Below are positions 12,720 through 24,800 of a stretch of DNA of 64,000 bases, in pieces (position 1 is the first letter of the stretch; every line of letters starts with the position of its first letter). Location of the stretch: positions 64,831 to 128,830 of the forward strand of contig PDUO01000024.1 in NCBI GenBank assembly GCA_003008705.1, given 5' to 3'. Source of the DNA: Pezicula radicicola. Lineage: Eukaryota > Ascomycota > Leotiomycetes > Helotiales > Dermateaceae. Both the position numbers and the translations under genes were made by a program. The notes below the pieces were generated by a model, which saw only the letters and a program-made list of their open reading frames with translations, was not told where the DNA came from and did no database searches.

Positions 12720-14818
12720 TTATGCCGAGCCTCGTCGGCCTTGGTGCATGGTGCTGGAGGCAACTACAGCTTGAGTTGTGCTTCGTTGACAACCTTCTCC
12801 ACTTCCATTGCTCTCAATGTTACTGGCTTCCAGGTTTGTGGGCGATTTTGGTCCGCAATCAAAGATTTTAGTCTGGGCCTCTTTTCCCTTGTTGGCCATA
12901 GCCTGGTCTCCTTGGGATAACTTCTCTGCGTATTCGAGCTGCATATCTATACTCTTGCTCTTGAAGGCGAGCACTCCCTCCGTCTCATTTGCCTTGCCCT
13001 TGTCCTTGTCGGCTGTATAAACTCTAGCTTCTTCGGACCTCTTCCCAACCTCGGTGCCATAGTTTTCTTCTTTGCCCGAAGTGGGCAATTCATGTGCCTC
13101 TTGCGCCCCAGGGTCTTGGGTTCCAGCAGTCGAGCATGCGGCGTGTCCGCTGACTTTATCATCGGAAGCTAGAAACTCCTTTGTCGCCTTTGCTCTCTCG
13201 GCTTCATGGCCCTTGGGAGTCCAAGTGGTTATCCTCAACTCAGATAACCCATTTTCAACGGCCTCTTTCCCAGTGAAAGACTCTCGTCTATCGCTACGAT
13301 ATGTTCGTTGACCACGTGGTGCCTTTGGAGCATTTCTCGGGGCGCTCCATTTATTGCCTTGGTAGTTGCTATGCCGCGTCTGAAGTGTAGTAGCTGGTAG
13401 AGACATTTGCTGTGGAAATACAGAGCTCTCTGGATGATATTTCATACCATTAGCGCCAGCATAGCCACCGTATGGTTGAAATGTATTTGGAAAGCTGTAG
13501 TTCTGGTCATCCATTGAAAAGCTGAAATGAGAGGTTGGGTCTTGCTGGTCGATGCGTGTGAGTGCTGTTGATGATGCAGGATACGTTCGCTCCTTTGCCG
13601 TTGGCATACTGTTACCATTGAGGTTCATGTAGGGAGGAACGGTGTTCTCTACTGTAGGAACGTTGCTACCAAAAGGCGATTGAACTGTATTTTGATGTCT
13701 CACTGCGGAGGTACCTGGTCTCTCGTTAGGTGATTTTGGAATGTTGAGGTCTAGCAGCATAACGAAATCTTACCTAATGCAGCTTGTCCCTGGCCATAAC
13801 TCGGATAAGTACCGTGGTTAAAATTGTCACCAGACTGCTTCGAAAACTCTTCGGGGATTGAACGTTCGTATCCAGGGCGTGGGTTCATGTTGAGATGATC
13901 TGGCATAGGTCGATGATATGTACCTTCAGAAGCATAGCCATCAGAGGTAGCCTTCCTAAAGTGCTTTGGATGCTGATTTGATGCGTATTCAACAGGATGA
14001 CCAGGACCAACTCGGAATCCGACATATGACGAGTGACAACTACCAATATCAGAAACTACAAGCTCAGGGCTCGGAACTTGTGTCGTGGAGCTGCTGTTTT
14101 CGCTGTTGGATTGGTAAGGGTACAGGAGTGAGTTGGGCACGTACACAGGCTCTACTTGCTGATTGACAGAGACATGCGGGCCTATGCTCTTTGGTCTCAT
14201 GTACGTAGAGTTGGTGTTCATCGTGCCCCAATATTGATCGGGCGAGCTGTACGCGCCACTTCCCACCCCATACTGGCCGTAACCTGATTCAGATCCTGCT
14301 ACCATGGTTGGTCCCTGATACCCAGTATTTCTCCATTCATTCGCCGTAGCCTGAGGTCCCCAGTTTTGCTGACGGTTATTCCAAGACTCGCCCGTGTTGC
14401 CATTGTGTTCATTGACTTGAAAACCTCTGCCACCTTCAAGGTTCTTCCGACCTTTGCCACCACCGGGGCGTGCTCTCATCTTGCGATGTGTATCTGTTGG
14501 TATTGGAGTCTGGTTATCTCGTTGAAGGGGAGCGAGTGCATATTCTCGACGTATATTGAAGTTGGTGGCACACATACACTCCCCACGCTCATGCTGTTGT
14601 CGATGTTGCTCTTCTCTTGCCAGAACTTCCTGGTTCCAGACCACGCGACTACATGCTGGGCAGTTGGAGCTGGTCGGGATTGGAAGCTCTGCAGGATGAG
14701 GGCATGCAGGATATTCGCTGGCTTGGAGAGTTATGGGGCAGAGTCGAAGAGTTGGTATGGAGCAATGGCCACAGGTGAATCCGTAAAACTCTTTGACACA
14801 CATCGCGTTGGTTGCCAA
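12720..14818 (-). CDS. uncharacterised protein with Cys-rich N-terminus and low-complexity Gly/Asn/Tyr-rich body
   Basis: Two exons, 14818-13774 and 13714-12720, with a 59-bp intron (branch point CCTAAC) give 679 residues. The first 70 residues carry paired cysteines and histidines: MCVKEFYGFTCGHC, LCP, CPHP and NCPACSRVV. This suggests a small zinc-binding fold of the kind found in many unnamed fungal proteins. The rest is low complexity, rich in Gly, Asn, Gln, Ser, Tyr and Pro, and is probably disordered. The C-terminal third has many Lys and Glu. I do not recognise an orthologue with a known job. The N-terminal motif resembles that of the small protein encoded at 19227-19769, on the other side of the gene-poor stretch. 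The gene converges with the 49-kDa gene, with stop codons about 145 bp apart. Confidence 0.7.
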
Positions 14819-16786
14819 GTGGCAAGCAGATATTGGACGGATTCCTGCAGCAAATATCAGCGGAAACGTTGCCGTGGTTGGTTGAGCATAAAAGCTATTG
14901 AATAGAAACGTAAAAGTTTTGGTGGAAATACAAAATATTTGATAGAAAGACTACAAAAGAACGGGAAGTACGCGCACTGATTCAAGCGTGAAGACGTACT
15001 TTCGACTCAGTCAGTGCAACGGTTCCCTAGAGGGGGAAACAAACAGTTGCAATCTAAGGAAACACAAGGAATAAGTGGATGATGAATTGCGCACTGGTAT
15101 CAGTATAGAGACATACTCTCAATCCATTTTGTCCAACAGTGCTCATAGGGGAAAGCAAAAAAGTTGTGTTCTAAAAAATACACAAGGATTGAGTGAATGG
15201 TGAATTGCATGCATCATGCTGACATGGGCTGAGCTCGATGATAGGAGTTTATAAGGATTCGGAGGAAGAGAATCCACTGACCAAGTGGCTTCCATTTTCC
15301 TCTAGAATATTTTATGCAGATAAAGGAAATGGAGGGAGAAGTGTATAGAGGGAAGCAGAGCCACAGACTAGGTGACTCGGTTAAGGACGCCCAACGGTGG
15401 TTGCGGCAGAACACAGAATTGTGATGGATTAAGCGACCGAATACATGGAAAGAACTTTTGTGCCAGAAGAGCAATTCCGTGAATTACTCGACTCCGTTGC
15501 TTCACATCCCCAAGAAACATTGATGTCGAGTAGAAGTGTTCAACTCTATAAAGAAGAAAATAGCATCTGCAAAGAAATTGGGAAGGTGAAACGTGAGAAC
15601 GTACTGTTGACACACCGTTCCTCTCGTCTTCTCGGTAAATCTGCAAGCCTGAAGTAAAGATGTTTACTACAGAATATCAGTATACACGATCAGCTGAGAG
15701 GAAGTCCAAGGCAACATACTGGGGTTTAAATTGGTTGGGTTGGGTTTGGTAAGGATGTTGTCCTAACAAATATCAGTCGCAAGATTTCATCCAGACCGAG
15801 ATCAGCGAAAAATTCGTACCAAGAGGTGCTTGCGCTCTGACAGTAAAGGTTTTGTTGGTAGTAAGCGTGCAGATAATGAATAGTTAGAGTAAAGATAAAA
15901 TTATCCAAAACCTCCAAGTTATGAAAGGGGTGCAGGGTGCTGAAAGAAGAAGCGACGATTCGTTGTTGTCTGGAAGAAGTCGCCAGGAAGTTCCGTGTCT
16001 TAAATAAGTCTAGAGTTCTTTTCCGGTAGGATCCGCCTAGGTCAAAAATGCTTTAGGCAACGACAATTCTTCAGGTTTTGAGTGAATGGCCAAACAAGTC
16101 GCTGGTGATAAATTCTCACATGGAGCCCTTTCATATGAGGGAGAAGTGAAGCGTGGTTGCTGAAATTAGAACTTCCTTGAGTTGCCCAAACTAAGTCAGT
16201 TACTCAGCTCGAACATACCGAACGGCCCATCTAAAATATCACAAATACCATTCCTCGGACTTAAATAACTAAATACTTAACAATCACTGGGTCCACACTA
16301 CCGCTACTAAAAGGAAGTTTCGGAATTCTTCTAAGCTTTGCCAAGAAATTTCGAGACGGAACGAACTCACTACACCACCAACCAGCTCATTTATTTGTCT
16401 TAGAGATTTACTATTAAACTTTGACCTCAAAATTTAATCTTACGTATCCATAGCTCCATTATTAAATCTCCGTATTGCTATCTAAGGTGGTAGGTAGGTT
16501 GATTTAGCAACTTAAAAGGGGCCTCGCTTAAAGATCGCTTAGGCGAGGCTCAACCCCTATCAGGGGAAGTGTTGTACTAGACAAACGCGGAAGTTCTTGT
16601 TTGCCCTAAAGTTGTCCTAAGGAGGCTCTATCTTTATCAATAACCTTTTTTATGTTTGAAAAAGAGCCCTGGCTTGTTATCTGAACTGTGTTTGCAAGAG
16701 GATCCAAAGGAACCTTAGACGTGCTCAAATCGTCCTACAATACCAACACTGGAAACTCGAATCCACTGTGCGGCGTAGTAAAACAC
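14819..16786. other. gene-poor AT-rich region, left part
   Basis: This begins upstream of the start of the Cys-rich protein gene. It contains a diverged tandem duplication (listed separately) and scattered short frames, including one of 70 codons at 15445-15657, none with recognisable similarity or good intron context. Base composition drops toward AT after about 16200. Confidence 0.5.
14973..15207. repeat. diverged tandem duplication, about 117-bp unit, two copies
   Basis: Copy 1 (14973-15089) and copy 2 (15090-15207) both begin CGCACTG. They share in order a GA(A)GAC(G/A)TACT block, an AGGGGGAAA / AGGGGAAAG block, an ACACAAGGA block, and end in TGATGAATTG / TGGTGAATTG. Substitutions and small indels are spread throughout, so the duplication is old. 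It sits just upstream of the Cys-rich protein gene on the minus strand and may be part of its promoter. Confidence 0.7.
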
Positions 16787-16935
16787 TACCGTAAGAATAG
16801 GCTTATAAGAGATCATTTCGAATAGGTATTTATTCAGACATAAAAGATGGATTTGGGTAACTCAGTTGATTTGGTCATTTGAGTAACTCACTTCCCGTAA
16901 TTAAAATGATCCCCTATAAATCAATTCGTACGGTA
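16787..16935. mobile_element. MITE-like element, copy A (TA-flanked inverted-repeat element)
   Basis: The element spans 16789-16933 (145 bp) and is flanked by TA on both sides (16787-16788, 16934-16935). Its left end CCGTAAGAATAGGCTTATAA and the reverse complement of its right end CCGTACGAATTGATTTATAG are imperfect inverted repeats. Both are followed by a GATCATTT box. The middle carries GTAACTCA and GAGTAACTCACTT motifs. There is no coding capacity. TA duplication and short inverted ends suggest a non-autonomous Tc1/mariner-type element. Three other copies in this window share the ends. Confidence 0.75.
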
Positions 16936-18535
16936 TGTGAACTTTACTTCTAACGACTTTGTAATACTATACACACCTGAGACCCTACGGCAACAGCTCT
17001 TCGTCTCTCCTAGGAAATATAATTTGACAACTTGTTACATTATCCATGCACAGGACCTTTCTTTACTCTCCTCTACATACACACCAGCATCCTCGGTCCA
17101 CGAATGGTGCCGAAAACACATGATAATCGTGAGTAGCAGAGTTTTTGGTCACTTGTAATGTTTAGTTCATGCCTTATTTCATGAACAATATATTCTTATG
17201 AAACTTTAGATTTATTGGTTAAATTCCTTGGTGGGTTTTATGTTGTGTTCGTAGTCTTTATACATCACTGTGGCATGTACTTTCCAAGTTTTCTACTGTT
17301 TTTGAGAGCGAACTTTACAATTACAACTGCCTACCTTCAAGTATCGATAGATGTATTAGCAAGATTCCGGTATTCATGGTTGACTAGACATTCCTCCCAT
17401 CTCTGTCAACTATTTCAGTACGGACATAACTTGGATGGAATATGAAGGCAAGACCAGTAAGGGCATCAACTTAGCCGATGCCAAACTCAAAATCGAGGTT
17501 CTAGATCTTTTATACATGAATGCTATTCCTTGGTTAGATGTACCGTATCAGATGAGATACGGTGACTTGAGGACAAAACGTCACATATTTCAAAGTATAC
17601 GAAAATATTACCGAGTACAGGGCAACTCTACCTGAAAATATGTGTACACAAAGATTAAGTTGGATTTCAAGTTCATCTGTAGCACTCGGAAGTATTCATC
17701 GCCAATTCATACACGCTGAGCTACTACTACTTGATTTGGCACAAAATACTGCCCAGTAGGCCGCCTTCTGAAGGGCTCGCTTAGAATATGTGTGTTTGCC
17801 CATGAAATATTCACTTCAGCTATTCTAGCTCAACAAACAGAAAAGGTGTTGACCGGAAATCACATGGTTCACATATTGAAACTATAGCACTGAATATATC
17901 TTTATTTTGTCTCTCGTATAGTATAGAATTGTCTTATATACGTAAAGCAAGCTACATAAACCTTATATATCTAAAATAGCTTATTTTATATAGTATTTAG
18001 GCCTTTTCCGATGCCTCCCACTCTATATAAAAAACCTACTAGTCGGCATCTTATCTAGACGGCTAGTACTTACAATTCACGCGTTTTATGCATATACAAT
18101 TTCCACTATATCAAAGTTCCATAAAAGGTGTATGCACTTATGGGTCAATGGTATCAAGTCAAATTCTATTTAAGAGGAGGAGGTAACCAATGGTTCACCA
18201 ATCCCACTTACGAATACGAAAACACAGAAGACAAAACAAACTTGTTAGCCTCTTGACTGGTGATTTAAAATACTGGGTTTGTTCTCGTGAGGTGCAAGGA
18301 AGTCGCCGAAGAACGAGTTTTTTTCTCTTTCAGTTTCAAAGAGTGTTTTGGTGTGATTTTTGGCTAATCTTTTATATGCTCGGTTATTGTGGTGTCGGTT
18401 TACTTCATCATCAATATATTAATCTCTTCCTTGGGTTCTCTGTCGTGGTATAAATCGTAGTTGATTCCTAATAACTAGGTCGAGTAGTAGTCTGGTTATA
18501 CTCGTCCGTATACAAAGACTAGTCCCAATTGGGCT
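16936..18535. other. gene-poor AT-rich region, middle part
   Basis: AT-rich DNA without a supported gene. Frames of 76 codons at 17215-17445 (hydrophobic) and 66 codons at 17435-17635 exist, but have no recognisable family or splice context. A short perfect palindrome, ACCGTATC...GATACGGT, lies at about 17539-17561. Runs of TATA occur near 17880-18010. The region could hold decayed transposon sequence. Confidence 0.45.
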
Positions 18536-18600
18536 AGTAGCGCGGCGCGGCCCGGCTGGGCGCGGCCTTTGATTGGCCCAGCATGTTGCTGGTGCGCTAA
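18536..18600. other. short GC-rich island in AT-rich DNA
   Basis: About 65 bases that are nearly all G and C at their start (GCGCGGCGCGGCCCGGCTGG) lie within long AT-rich flanks. An inverted repeat GCTGGGC (18555-18561) and GCCCAGC (18576-18582) could form a hairpin with a 14-base loop. No gene family is recognised here. Confidence 0.55.
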
Positions 18601-19226
18601 CATAATACACACGTGATATGGGAAATCAACGTTCCAACATGTGGAGACTACCCTTTTTAACGAATTGTTGATACCTCGCGATCTGTTAGGTTCTTAATGC
18701 GGAAACGAGAAATTGACTTGCTTCAAAGACTATGGAAGGTTATTGGGATATTTTGGGAAATTTGAAACTGTTAAAGGCCTTTAAATCAAGTAAGTTACTT
18801 ACTGAATTCAAGCTAATTAGTACAGAAAAACTTTCGGTATCTATTAGAATAGAGACAGTGATAAGCTTTCTAATATAACATTATTTTATAGCACCTTAAA
18901 GGTTCTCTTTAAAAAGTTCAATTTTCCCAAAATGTCCCATAACTTTGTACACAATTCTACCTCAAATACTATATGTCACTCAATGGCTGATGATCAAAGT
19001 GTGAATGGGTGCAAAATCCCTTCTTATAGGTATGAGATGAAGTGAAATGAGATTTCATATGAATCAAAGCTAGGCTCATAACCGGAAGGTGGTTATTCAC
19101 AACCTGGGTCTCCATTCGACTATAAGTACCTCGGATTCCTGACTTCTTTGACCTCCATAGAACGCAATTAAAGCCATAGTAGCAAGCAAAAATCCCTTTG
19201 ATTCCAATTACATCAACAACGCCAAA
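18601..19226. other. AT-rich upstream region of the small Cys-rich protein gene
   Basis: AT-rich sequence with one CAAGTAAGTTACTTACTGAATTC motif of the dispersed repeat type at about 18787-18808. No supported gene; it probably includes the promoter of the gene at 19227. Confidence 0.4.
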
Positions 19227-19769
19227 ATGTGCTTCCGGTACGTCTTCACTCACAATTGCCACCACGCAGGTCACGGCCCAATTCTACGCTGTCCATATGC
19301 CTCATCCAGTGTCATCCCACTACAGCACAAGCTTACAGAAACCTCTCTCAATCTTCCAATATCCTGTCCCTTCTGCAATAACCGTAGCCTCAGCTGTGCC
19401 CCAGGAGCAGGAGTTCTTACCATCATGAGTACCAACCTTGAACTACGCTGGGAGATACTCCGGACCTGCTTCATTGACGAACTAAAGTTGGATGACTGGA
19501 AAGGTGGTTACAACTACATGAATGGGAATTGGATACCAATGGCTTGGATACCTAGACCCGGGGGAATTGTGACAGAGTTGCATGTTGCAGAGTTGCAGAT
19601 GCTGGGTTTAGGAGGACCATGGGAATGGGAGGGGATCGAAAAGATTATTAGGGTAGAGAGTAGGTGGAGACAGAGAGGTCATCGCAGCGCCAGGAGTCGA
19701 TTGCCTGCGATGCTGAGTGAGCTCAGGGGCAGAATTGGGGAGGGGGGACAAAGTGTGCCCTCAGAGTAG
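19227..19769 (+). CDS. small uncharacterised protein with Cys/His-rich N-terminus
   Basis: A single open frame of 180 residues. The first 65 residues carry MCFRYVFTHNCHHAGHG, RCPYAS and CPFCNN, a spacing of Cys and His that suggests zinc binding. A segment beginning TNLELRWEILRTCF, then Trp/Gly/Pro-rich sequence and an Arg-rich helical tail, follow. I do not recognise a named family. The arrangement 'Met-Cys, aromatic, Cys-His, then a CP pair' resembles the N-terminus of the larger protein at 12720-14818, so the two may belong to the same broad fungal group. Position after an AT-rich stretch and lack of introns leave some doubt that it is expressed. Confidence 0.5.
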   Translation: MCFRYVFTHNCHHAGHGPILRCPYASSSVIPLQHKLTETSLNLPISCPFCNNRSLSCAPGAGVLTIMSTNLELRWEILRTCFIDELKLDDWKGGYNYMNGNWIPMAWIPRPGGIVTELHVAELQMLGLGGPWEWEGIEKIIRVESRWRQRGHRSARSRLPAMLSELRGRIGEGGQSVPSE

Positions 19770-20320
19770 ACTTACACGCTATGGTGAGCATCGAATTCAT
19801 TGAATTTGTCAACCTCAAAAGAACACCCTGCCGACACGTCTTCCTGAATCGCTCAATTTGATGAATCCCTTACCAAAGCGCGCTTTATTCAAACCAAGTG
19901 AGTACTCAAACCAAGTAAACAATTTAAGTCGACTGACTGTCTGACCTGGCTAGAAGTGAATTTCTCAAAATAGATAAATTGCGTAAACAGCGAGTTGCTT
20001 ATGTCAAGTAAGTTAATTTGCTAAATTCATGAATTATGCAATTCATGAGCACTACAGCACTGAACTCATCTTGTGTTGGAGTTACCGCCAAAACGCAGAG
20101 AGGATATATATATATATTACTTGTTTACTGCAGGCAAAGAGCAAAGTAGACGGTTAGGTTTTCCGCATTAAAAGCCACATCAGAGTCAGTAGTCTTGCTG
20201 AAGTGACCTTGAAACACAGCGTTTCCATTATAAGAATTGGTTTCATAGGTACACAAAGGGAATCAATTCTAATGGCCCACAGTGACCCAGCTAAGAGTAC
20301 ATATCCACACAATCTCCACT
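19770..20320. other. intergenic region with dispersed-repeat motifs and a TA microsatellite
   Basis: This holds GAGTACTCAAACCAAGTAAAC and AAGTAAGTTAATTTG motifs of the dispersed family (about 19900-20020), and a short (TA)n tract at about 20105-20118. No gene was seen. Confidence 0.45.
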
Positions 20321-21423
20321 CTACTCCTCTGAAGCAGCCGCACCAGTAATAATCTCGACCAACTCTCCAGTAATGACGGCTTGACGTGTTCGGTTGAACA
20401 GGATCTGATACTTACCGATCATGTCACCGGCGTTCTTCGAGGCGTTCTATATCATGTTAGTAATGCTTATTGGAAGGACTAATTCTGACACTTACGTCCA
20501 TAGCGTTACGACGGGCAGATTGTTCACAAGCGTGTCCCTCAGCAAGAGCCCAGAAGAGGGAGTTGGCAAGGGCGTATTCACGCATGTTGGAGAGAACTTC
20601 ATCATCAATCTCGAAGGCGGAGAAGTTGGCTATACGATTGCTGTTAGCATAGGTTCTCATGCTGCGGATTGCAGAATCTTACGGGAAGCAGCAATGGCTT
20701 CCTCGGAGAAAGCCTCAATTGGGGTGGCCTCGTAACTTGTAGCGTTGATAAACTTGTTGTACACGATCCGGATGGAAGCGTAGTCGGTGGGCAGGAGACT
20801 GATTTGATCCGCAATAGCCTGTGCATCAGAGAATGTGGGGATATCCTTTCCAACACCAGCGAAGGACAAGACAATGTTCTTAGAGTTTGAACGACCAAGT
20901 TGGGCTTTGCACTTCTCTCCCACCACAACAATATCCGCATTTGGCATGTCAATGAGCATCTTGCGGACACACTTTGACAAACCGGAATGAATACCACCAC
21001 AAAGTCCCTTGTCGGAGCTGGAAACAACAATCAAGGTCTTCTTATCATCTCCCTCCAGAGGCTTTGTCTCAGCCTTTTCGAAAACAGTGTTTGATGTTTG
21101 TCCGTAGGCTCGCGAAGTAGTCATGGCACGTTGGGCACGGGTGAGCTTGGTGGAAGCAACAATCTTCATGGTATTGGTGATCTTTTCGATGTTGCGAATG
21201 GACTTCAGTCTGTCCTCGATCTCACGCAGAGTTGCGAAGGTTGCGGCATTGGGGGCAATCGGCCTGCTCAAATCAAACATATTAGCTCTAGTACTTTAAT
21301 AGTACGCAATCCGATTTTGAGCATTGTGAAGCTGCCATCTTCAGCACCGTTGACGGAGCTCCCTTACCGGGCAGAGGCCACAGCTCCAGCACGCAACGCC
21401 GGACGAGCAGCTCTTGAAAGCAT
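20321..21423 (-). CDS. ATP3: mitochondrial F1F0 ATP synthase subunit gamma
   Basis: The exons on the minus strand are 21423-21368, 21263-20683, 20629-20496 and 20446-20321, totalling 897 bp (298 residues). The protein is the central rotor stalk that couples proton flow to catalysis in F1. The N-terminus [19 protein letters not shown] is a mitochondrial presequence. The mature part begins near [20 protein letters not shown], the long helix of the stalk. [17 protein letters not shown] is conserved. The C-terminal helix [19 protein letters not shown] matches the gamma signature. The presequence is split from the mature protein by a 104-bp intron. The internal introns are 53 and 49 bp. The gene is divergent from TOP1, 440 bp apart. 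Confidence 0.95.
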
Positions 21424-21863
21424 CTTGGTGAACAAAGGCGTCAATGTTAGGCCTTCGTAATTCGAGATTCAATTGACCTGGGTTCGAGATCAATTGATGG
21501 GAGTAGTGTACGTCGGGTTCTCGGTTGGTTGCTCTTGCGGCGGAACGTTGTAAATTCTAGCGCTCACCTTTGACTTTGAGTGCCTCAGGCAGGCACGCCT
21601 TAGAGAGAAATCCGTTCTCTCGATCGAGTCCCCGTCCTTTATGATTCTACGCCTTCCCTTTCTACAACGCTTGCTATTCAAACGTTTTCCCTTTGTCATA
21701 GCACGGAAGTCATTGCATACTTCTATTCTACGCGCTCAGAGGCAGGTTCTTACCTTTTCCGCGGTATTTTCGCGTTAACTTCAACATTTATTGACACCTA
21801 TTCAGCTCTTTTCCAGGTTTCACACACTACATTCCTTCACCTCCGCTGTTCCCGGCTGTCAAA
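21424..21863. promoter_or_regulatory. shared divergent promoter region ATP3/TOP1
   Basis: 440 bp separate the two start codons. A 69-codon frame on the minus strand here is Arg/Lys-rich and unlike any family I know; I treat it as chance. No specific sites are named. Confidence 0.4.
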
Positions 21864-24800
21864 ATGAGTTCTAGCGAGTTGTCGGATGACGATATGCCTT
21901 TGGCAAGATCGAATGGCCGTGGTGAGTGAGCCAATCTTCCTCCCGTCGAGTACTCAGTGCAGCCTTCCGCCTGCTCCAGCCTAAAAAGCCATCTCTGGGC
22001 CAGCGCCACTCCCTTCTTGCAACATCGAATACCTGTCTTGCGTTATTCACATTCCATTATGGCTGACTCTCTTAACCCAGTCTCTGAGGCCCATATTTCG
22101 AAGAGAGTCGACTCAGCCATGGATAAAGTCGCAGATAAGACTGAGCCCGAACCACCAGGAGTCTCAGTTCGGAATGGTCCAGTCGTCGAGAAGATGGACG
22201 TTGACGAGCCTGCGACAAATGGAACTGCGAAGCGCAAAGCACGGAGCAGTACTGGCAAGGCTGTGAACTACAATGTGGATGGCAGCGATGGAGAAAGTGA
22301 CGATGCGCCATTGGTATGCGAACATCTCTCAATATAGTGGGGATTAATTCAGTGGATCACCTTTGCTGACGACAGACATAGGCCAAACGCCAGCGGACGA
22401 AGAAGGAGACAAAGAAAGTTATTGATTCGGATTCTAACGACGAGCCTTTAGCCAAAAAGAGTCATGCTGCCTTACCATCAAAGAATACTACGTCTGCTTT
22501 GGGCTTAGAATCATCTGATGATGATGAGCCCTTAACCGCAAAATTATCCAAGCAGAAGGCGGGAATCGAGAAGAAGGCAGAGAAAGAAGCCAAAGCAATT
22601 CGCGCCAAGGAAACTGCTGCCAAGAAAGCAGCCCCGAAGAAGAAAGTGAAGAAGGAAGAATCTGACAGCGAAGAAGATATCAAACCCAAATCCAAGCGGA
22701 AGTCAAATGGAACTACAAAGAAGGCGAATGGCGTGAAGAAGGAGGAATCCGACTCTGACGCACCCCTCACGAAAAAGGCGATAGCGAAAAAGACAAACGG
22801 CAAAGTGAAGGCTGAACCCGATACTCCTGCTAAGAAGGCTAAGGCTAAAGCCAAAGATTCCAAAGAGGGCAGTGAAGATGTAGAGGAACCTTATCGTTGG
22901 TGGGATGCGCCAAAGAAGGAGGATGAAAGTATCAAGTGGGACACACTGGAGCATAACGGTGTTATTTTCCCTCCGGAATATGAGCCCCTTCCAAAGAATG
23001 TCAAACTGAGATACGATGGAGTTCCGCTCACACTCTCTATTGAAGCTGAGGAGATCGCTGGCTTCTTCGGCGCTATGTTGAATTCCACCCACAACGTCGA
23101 GAATCCAACCTTTCAAAAAAACTTTTTCGCTGACTTTACGGAGGAAGTTAAGAAAACTGGTGGTGCAAAAGACCCAGATGGTAACAAGGTCGCCATTAAG
23201 GAGTTTTCTAAGCTAGACTTCAAGCCAATTTTCGAATACTACGATGCCAAGAGTACGGAACGAAAGGCTCGATCAACTGCAGAGAAGAAGGCAGAAAAGG
23301 CACAAAAGGATGAGCTCGAGAAGCCATATGTGACCTGCATCTGGGATGGCCGCAAAGAGCAGGTTGGCAACTTCCGCGTCGAACCTCCTGGACTTTTCCG
23401 TGGTCGTGGTGAGCATCCAAAGACCGGGAAGGTCAAGCGAAGAGTCATGCCCGAGCAAATTACCATTAATATTGGCGAAAATGCTACGGTTCCCGCTCCT
23501 CCTGAGGGCCACAAGTGGAAGGCCGTCCAGCATGATAATAAGGCCACCTGGCTTGCAATGTGGCAAGAGAATATCAACGGCGCCTACAAGTATGTCATGC
23601 TCGCAGCCAAGAGTAGTATCAAGGGTCAAAGCGATTACAAGAAATTCGAAAAGGCAAGAGAGTTGAAGAAGCACATTGACCGCATCCGAAAAGACTACAC
23701 CCAGGATCTCAAGGCTGAGCTTATGGCTGATCGTCAACGAGCTACTGCAGTCTACCTCATTGATAAGTTCGCATTGCGTGCTGGCAACGAAAAGGATACA
23801 GAGAATGAAGCAGAAACTGTCGGATGTTGTTCATTGAAATATGAGCACATTACACTGAAGCCACCGAACACTGTTATTTTCGACTTCCTAGGAAAGGACA
23901 GTATTCGATTTTATGATGAAGTCACGGTCGAGCCTCAAGTCTTTAAGAATTTGAAAATCTTCAAGAAGGCTCCCAAGAAGGATGGCGATGACATCTTCGA
24001 TCGTCTTAATGTAAGTCTCAGTTGTAACCGCTCATTGTATTCCAACTAACTGATATGTCTAGACTGGTCAACTCAACAAGCATCTTACCAACTACATGCC
24101 TGGTCTTAGTGCGAAGGTCTTTCGTACCTATAACGCCTCCTTCACTATGTCAACCCTCCTGAAGGAACTCAAGAACAACGATGCCTCAATTCAAGAGAAA
24201 GTCAAGCTGTACAATGATTGCAATCGTAAAGTTGCTATTCTCTGTAACCACAAGCGGACCGTAGGCGCTGGTCACGAAGCTCAGATGGAGAAGATGACAG
24301 ATAGGATCAAAGGCGTGAAATATCAGAAATGGCGCACTAAACAGATGATTCTAGACGTTGACCCAAAACAGAAGAAGAAGAAGGGTGCCGAGTATTTCGA
24401 GCTTGATGATGACCTCGACGAGGCCTGGATCCTTGAGCACCAAGCTTTCCTTGTACAGGAACAGCGTACGAAGATTGAGAAAAAGTTCGCCAAAGAGAAT
24501 GAGAAGCTTGCTGCTGAAGGAGAGAAGGAGATGAAACCCAGGGAGCTCAATGAGAGACTCCAGGTTGCCGACGAACTTGAGAAGAAACTGAAGAAAGAGA
24601 ATAAGACTAAGAAAATCGAGGCTGAGGGCAAGGGGCCAAGCGTCGAGAAGTTTGAGGCCGCCATCGAGAAGATGGACCAGCGGATTGCTACTATGTTGCT
24701 TCAAGCTGAAGACCGTGAAGGTAACAAGGAGGTTGCTCTCGGAACCAGTAAAATTGTAAGTGTTTTATCCCTTCTTATAGGAATTCAATTGACCCCAAAC

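Noticed and set aside
15445..15657. 70-codon frame near the tandem duplication
   Set aside because: Short, without family resemblance; its surroundings look non-coding.
17215..17635. Two overlapping open frames of 76 and 66 codons, one hydrophobic, in the gene-poor region
   Set aside because: Different frames, no recognisable motif and no splice signals that join them sensibly; they may be chance in a region of decay.
21490..21699. 69-codon basic minus-strand frame between ATP3 and TOP1
   Set aside because: Arg/Lys-rich composition and position in a short divergent promoter suggest chance.
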